Source: Methanothermobacter sp049720995
GTDB lineage: Archaea; Methanobacteriota; Methanobacteria; Methanobacteriales; Methanothermobacteraceae
Assembly: GCF_049720995.1 (NCBI RefSeq)
Contig: NZ_JBNASF010000001.1
Coordinates: forward strand, 62,001 to 126,000
Reading direction: 5' to 3'
DNA: 64,000 nucleotides
A model generated the notes under the pieces. It was not told the DNA's origin. It did not search any database and saw nothing but the letters and a program-made list of their open reading frames with translations. A program made the position numbers and the translations under genes. Shown piece by piece: positions 60,450 to 64,000 of this stretch (the first letter of the stretch is position 1; every line of letters begins with the position of its first letter).

Positions 60450-60616
60450 ATCAATTTTTCAGCTGCTTGAACTGTATTCAGAAAAAAGGATTCCCGGTGG
60501 CAAATAAATGTACCGGAAGGCTGGCATGGTCAGTGGGGCGTTGGATAAAGAGACCCCCTACATCCTCAAGCTCTTTATCATGCATTCATCATCTGAAGAG
60601 TGCATCATCAACACTC

Positions 60617-61516
60617 TCAACCCATGAGCCAGTGCATTATCGCCTTCTGTGCATGTAGCCTGTTTTCTGCCTGATCCCATACAACTGACTGCGGCCCGTC
60701 GATGACATCAGAGGTTGTCTCCTGCCCCCTCACAGCTGGAAGACAGTGCATGAATATGGCATTCCTGGATGCCAGCTTCATGAGCTCTGAGTTCACCTGG
60801 TACGGCCTGAATACCCTGAGGCGTTCATCCGCCTCTTCCTCATAGCCCATGCTGACCCAGACATCGGTGTAGACAACATCCGCGCCATCAACAGCTTCCT
60901 TAGGATCATGGAGCACCCTTAATTCTGAACCGGTTTTTCTGGCGATTTTCTCTGCCCTTTCAGTGATCTCTGGGTCGGGTTCATAGCCTGGGGGGCAGGC
61001 AACGTCCATGTCCATCCCCAGCATTGCTGTTATGAGGAGCAGTGAGTTGCAGACGTTGTTACCATCCCCAACGAATACCAGTCTACCGCTGAAGTCCCCC
61101 AGTTTCTCCCTCACAGTCTGCATGTCAGCCAGTGCCTGGCATGGGTGTTCAAGATCCGTAAGTCCATTTATAACAGGCACAGAAGACTCTGATGCAAGTT
61201 CAACCACGTCTGAATGCCTTATGGCCCTTATCATGATTCCGTCAACGTATCTGCTGAGGGTCCTTGCTGTATCCGCTATTGGCTCTCCCCTTCCAAGCTG
61301 AAGGTCTGATGCGGATAGATAGAGGGGCTGTGCACCCAGCTGGGAGGCCCCAACCTCAAAGGATACCCTGGTTCGTGTTGATGATTTCTCAAAGATCATT
61401 GCAAGGGTACTGCCCTCAAGGACCTTCCCTGTGACTTTCCCTGCCTTGTAGTCATCTGCAAGGTCAAGGAGTGCCACCACGTCGTCCATATCGCATGCAG
61501 ATAGAAGATGCCTCAT
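60617..61516 (-). CDS. argF: Ornithine carbamoyltransferase
   Basis: A 299-residue enzyme forming citrulline from carbamoyl phosphate and ornithine. The STRTR motif (residue 46), HPCQ in DLEHPCQALADM, and HCLPAVRG near residue 252 are diagnostic. GGAG precedes ATG 61516. It lies 12 nt downstream of purD on the same strand. Between argF and argS (60450-60616) is 167 nt with no recognised gene. Confidence 0.96.
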   Translation of the reverse strand: MRHLLSACDMDDVVALLDLADDYKAGKVTGKVLEGSTLAMIFEKSSTRTRVSFEVGASQLGAQPLYLSASDLQLGRGEPIADTARTLSRYVDGIMIRAIRHSDVVELASESSVPVINGLTDLEHPCQALADMQTVREKLGDFSGRLVFVGDGNNVCNSLLLITAMLGMDMDVACPPGYEPDPEITERAEKIARKTGSELRVLHDPKEAVDGADVVYTDVWVSMGYEEEADERLRVFRPYQVNSELMKLASRNAIFMHCLPAVRGQETTSDVIDGPQSVVWDQAENRLHAQKAIMHWLMG

Positions 61517-61528
61517 CTGCCCAACTCC

Positions 61529-62842
61529 TCAGGACCGGAGGTCCTCCATGTGCTTCACCCTCTTCTCAACAAGCTCCCTGGTACCTATATCTCTCCGGTG
61601 GTAGAGCCTTCCCTTCACGTGGCCCGTGGCATTCTCACAGAGCTCCTCTGCAGAGTATATGTCCTCTGCAAGGGCCACCAGTGCAAGTGCCCTGGATGAA
61701 GAGGTGTATATTGTGCTGTTCTCCTGATTAACCGCTGCATAGTACGTTATAACCCCCATGTCCTCTATCTTATCCTCTTCAACCCTTATTTCAGATCCTG
61801 CGACCCCCTTATCAGGGTACCCATGGGGTACAAGGTACTTGCAGACCGTTGCAAGGTTCCTGAAACTTGCCCCCCTGAGGTTTCCGTCCACGATTCCCTC
61901 ACAGATCTCAAGCATGCTGGACTCAAGGAGTGGGAGGACATTCATTGCCTCAGGGTCTCCGAAACGTGCATTGTACTCTATGAGTTTCGGTCCGTCGGCT
62001 GTGAGCATGAACTGTCCATAGAGAACCCCCTTATATTGTCCTGCCTCCATTTTAATTGCATCGATTGTCTTCTGCATTATCTCAACTGCTTCATCATAGT
62101 CCTTCCGTGTTAGGAATGGTAGAAGCCCATCTGAGTCTGAGTATGAACCCATCCCTCCTGTTATCGGGCCCTGGTCACCCTCATATGCATGCGGGTGGTC
62201 CTGTACAGCAGGCATTGGCACGATACGCTTGCCGTCAGAGAAGGCCTGGACAGTGAATTCCTCCCCAACAACCCTTTCCTCTATAACAACGCTTGCATGG
62301 CCGCCTATACGATTATCTATTACCTGGCATGCGTATTCAATTGCCTCTGAGTTGTCCTGGAGGTGTTCACCGACTATCTTAACACCCTTACCGCCTGTAA
62401 GTCCCACTGGCTTTACTACAGTCTCCCCCTCAAAGTTATCCATGAACTCCCTGAGTTCATCCCTGTCATCAAAGACACGGTAGGTTATTGAACCGGGGAT
62501 ACTGTAACTTTCAAAGAGTCTGCGCATGAATGATTTGTCTGTCTCAATTCTGGCAGCCTCCCTGGTGGGCCCCACCGATGGTATTCCTGCTTCCTCAAGG
62601 GCATTGACCAGCCCGGCCTCAAGGGGTGCCTCTGGACCTATGAACGCCATGTCCACACCCTTACTGGATGCGAAATTGACCACACTTTCTGTGTCAACCT
62701 CAGGAGCAACCATGAATTCACTGGCAAGCCTTGATATACCGGGGTTCCTGTTACCCATCACAGAGTATATTGTTGCCTCATCTGCCAGCGCACTGCATAT
62801 GGCATGTTCCCTTGCTCCTGTTCCCACAACAAGTATTTTCAT
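61529..62842 (-). CDS. purD: Phosphoribosylamine-glycine ligase
   Basis: A 437-residue ATP-grasp enzyme for purine synthesis. N-terminal KILVVGTGAREHAICSAL, the ATP-grasp core KPVGLTGGKGVKIVGEHL and the conserved EFTVQAFSDG and MGSYSD segments are seen. ATG 62842 follows GGGAGG; an in-frame ATG at 62905 would precede the TATA box at 62886-62897. Confidence 0.95.
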   Translation of the reverse strand: MKILVVGTGAREHAICSALADEATIYSVMGNRNPGISRLASEFMVAPEVDTESVVNFASSKGVDMAFIGPEAPLEAGLVNALEEAGIPSVGPTREAARIETDKSFMRRLFESYSIPGSITYRVFDDRDELREFMDNFEGETVVKPVGLTGGKGVKIVGEHLQDNSEAIEYACQVIDNRIGGHASVVIEERVVGEEFTVQAFSDGKRIVPMPAVQDHPHAYEGDQGPITGGMGSYSDSDGLLPFLTRKDYDEAVEIMQKTIDAIKMEAGQYKGVLYGQFMLTADGPKLIEYNARFGDPEAMNVLPLLESSMLEICEGIVDGNLRGASFRNLATVCKYLVPHGYPDKGVAGSEIRVEEDKIEDMGVITYYAAVNQENSTIYTSSSRALALVALAEDIYSAEELCENATGHVKGRLYHRRDIGTRELVEKRVKHMEDLRS

Positions 62843-62885
62843 CGGATAATCCTCCCTGAAATTGATAAACTTAAATCTCCCTATT

Positions 62886-62897
62886 GTTTTATATAAC
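62886..62897. promoter_or_regulatory. Promoter region between purD and ilvB
   Basis: Minus-strand GGTTATATAAAAC precedes purD with a leader of about 24 nt. The plus strand also has GTATTTATAAG at 62927-62937, about 41 nt before the ilvB ATG. Confidence 0.45.
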
Positions 62898-62973
62898 CTT
62901 ACCACTTACCTTTATTATGTATTTATAAGAAATATGTCATTAATAATAATGATAGATTTTCAAGGTGTTTCCA

Positions 62974-64000
62974 ATGAAAGGTGGCCAGGCAATAATCAGA
63001 TCACTTCTGGATCAGGGAGCAGACACCGTATTCGGATACCCCGGTGGACAGTTACTGCCACTCTATGACATGCTATATGATTCCGAACTCAGACACATCC
63101 TTGTAAGACATGAGCAGTGCGCAGCCCACGCCGCAGATGGATATGCAAGGGCCTCAGGAAGGGTGGGGGTCTGCATAGCAACCTCGGGTCCAGGGGCCAC
63201 AAACCTTGTAACCGGCATTGCAACAGCCTACATGGACTCCTCACCAATAGTTGCAATTGCAGGTCAGGTCCCCACACACCTCATCGGGAATGATGCCTTC
63301 CAGGAGGTGGACATGATAGGCATAACCATGCCCATCACAAAGCACAGCTTCCAGCCAGCTGATGCAAGTGAAATCCCCGCAATGGTAAGGGCAAGCTTTC
63401 ACATAGCAAAAACAGGTCGTCCTGGCCCAGTTGTCATAGACCTTCCAAAGGACATACAGGAACAGGAGGTTCAGGACCCCCTTGAGGAGCTGGACCTTCA
63501 GGGCTACAGGCCAACCCTCCGGGGCCACCCGCTCCAGATAAAGAGGGCTGCGGAGCTCATAAAAAGGTCAAAAAAGCCCGTTATACTGGCGGGTGGTGGG
63601 GTGATAATATCAGGGGCCTCAAAGGAAATCATGGAGTTATCAGAACTCATAAAGGCTCCTGTTACCACCACACTCCTCGGTAAGGGTTCTTTCCCTGAGG
63701 ACCATCCTTCGGCCATGGGAATGCTGGGTATGCACGGCCGCAAGGTTGCGAACCTCACAGTGGATGAGTGTGACTGCCTCATAGCAGTTGGATGCAGATT
63801 CTCAGACCGCACAACCGGTAATGTTGCAGAATTCGCCCCCAATGCCAGAATAATACACGTGGACATCGACCCCGCCGAGATAGGTAAAAACGTGGCCGTT
63901 GATGTCCCCATAGTGGGTGACGCCAGAAAAGTCCTTGGTGATCTTATAGAAAAACTCAAAAAACAAGGCGAAAGGGATGATGAGTGGCTGAAGGGAGTTC
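62974..64000 (+). CDS. ilvB: Acetolactate synthase large subunit, 3' end cut off
   Basis: The first 342 residues of a ThDP enzyme in branched-chain amino acid synthesis. MKGGQAIIRSLLDQGADTVF opens it, then the ThDP-contact glutamate in VRHEQCAAHAADGYA and TSGPGATNLVTGIATAYMDS, then the FAD-linked middle domain from about 190. AAGGTG precedes ATG 62974. The C-terminal half and the small subunit lie outside the window. Confidence 0.94.
   Translation, partial: MKGGQAIIRSLLDQGADTVFGYPGGQLLPLYDMLYDSELRHILVRHEQCAAHAADGYARASGRVGVCIATSGPGATNLVTGIATAYMDSSPIVAIAGQVPTHLIGNDAFQEVDMIGITMPITKHSFQPADASEIPAMVRASFHIAKTGRPGPVVIDLPKDIQEQEVQDPLEELDLQGYRPTLRGHPLQIKRAAELIKRSKKPVILAGGGVIISGASKEIMELSELIKAPVTTTLLGKGSFPEDHPSAMGMLGMHGRKVANLTVDECDCLIAVGCRFSDRTTGNVAEFAPNARIIHVDIDPAEIGKNVAVDVPIVGDARKVLGDLIEKLKKQGERDDEWLKGV

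Noticed and set aside
60450..60616. tRNA or other stable RNA between argS and argF
   Set aside because: No cloverleaf, no T-arm consensus and no TATA box was found.

Overview
The window reads as chromosomal DNA of a thermophilic hydrogenotrophic methanogen of the order Methanobacteriales, very close to Methanothermobacter (M. thermautotrophicus/marburgensis). The evidence is the gene content: F420-dependent methylene-H4MPT dehydrogenase (Mtd), bifunctional Fae-Hps, O-phosphoseryl-tRNA synthetase SepS, thiol:fumarate reductase TfrA, a CfbB-type coenzyme F430 amidotransferase, archaeal LeuS/ThrS/ArgS, Alba, and CTP-dependent RibK. Archaeal TATA boxes and strong Shine-Dalgarno sequences of the GGAGGTGAT type, about 7 nt before the start, agree. 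From memory the gene order matches the MTH1444-MTH1511 segment in reverse. I see no tRNA, rRNA, CRISPR array, insertion sequence or prophage.

Layout. 1-8.3 kb: partial arsA-like ATPase, nadE, cutA, leuS, a FAH-family hydrolase, hisG, an MTA/SAH/5'-deoxyadenosine deaminase and a HAD phosphatase. 8.3-16.5 kb: tfrA, then sepS-ribK-ribB-KaiC-like ATPase, then a CobQ-like protein with its two domains in swapped order, and gatA. 16.7-22.7 kb: an alanine/ornithine-dehydrogenase family protein, a LysE exporter, a HAD protein, a SoxB-like metallophosphatase, a DsrE-like protein, a TMEM175-like channel and a TIM-barrel protein. 22.9-27.8 kb: a PadR-ABC-permease operon with a twin-palindrome operator, a PQQ-type beta-propeller surface protein and a flavodoxin-flavin reductase fusion. 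27.8-29.1 kb: a decayed adhesin-like gene. 29.3-35.0 kb: alba, an orphan NifD/E-like protein, leuA, DUF63, PHP and DUF1786 genes. 35.0-43.0 kb: trpB2 behind two TGTACA TRP boxes, a small sequon-rich membrane protein, fae-hps, an Isf-like flavoprotein, a lipid-linked glycan flippase, ModE-like regulator, ferredoxin, hisB and mtd. 43.1-49.5 kb: an isolated C39-like peptidase, a cfbB/polymerase/glycosyltransferase operon, a secreted zinc-ribbon protein and a radical SAM protein. 49.5-57 kb: a ParA with a very small ParB-like partner, thrS, a TrmB-like regulator divergent from a rubredoxin-hybrid-cluster-protein fusion, and an MgtC/DUF4010 membrane protein. 56.6-64 kb: ilvD, archaeal signal peptidase, argS, argF, purD and the start of ilvB.

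Most genes are housekeeping: branched-chain amino acid (ilvB, ilvD, leuA), histidine (hisG, hisB), arginine, tryptophan, riboflavin, NAD and purine synthesis, with four tRNA-charging or amidation enzymes. Functions are scattered singly, not in pathway operons. The most notable items are: the permuted CobQ-like gene; a candidate archaeal partition module with a 20-bp palindrome whose 9-bp arms recur before an unrelated gene; the PadR and TRP-box operators; two genes whose Shine-Dalgarno spacing points to CTG and ATT start codons; and the adhesin pseudogene. Starts were chosen from Shine-Dalgarno spacing and TATA position, so several differ from the longest possible reading frame.
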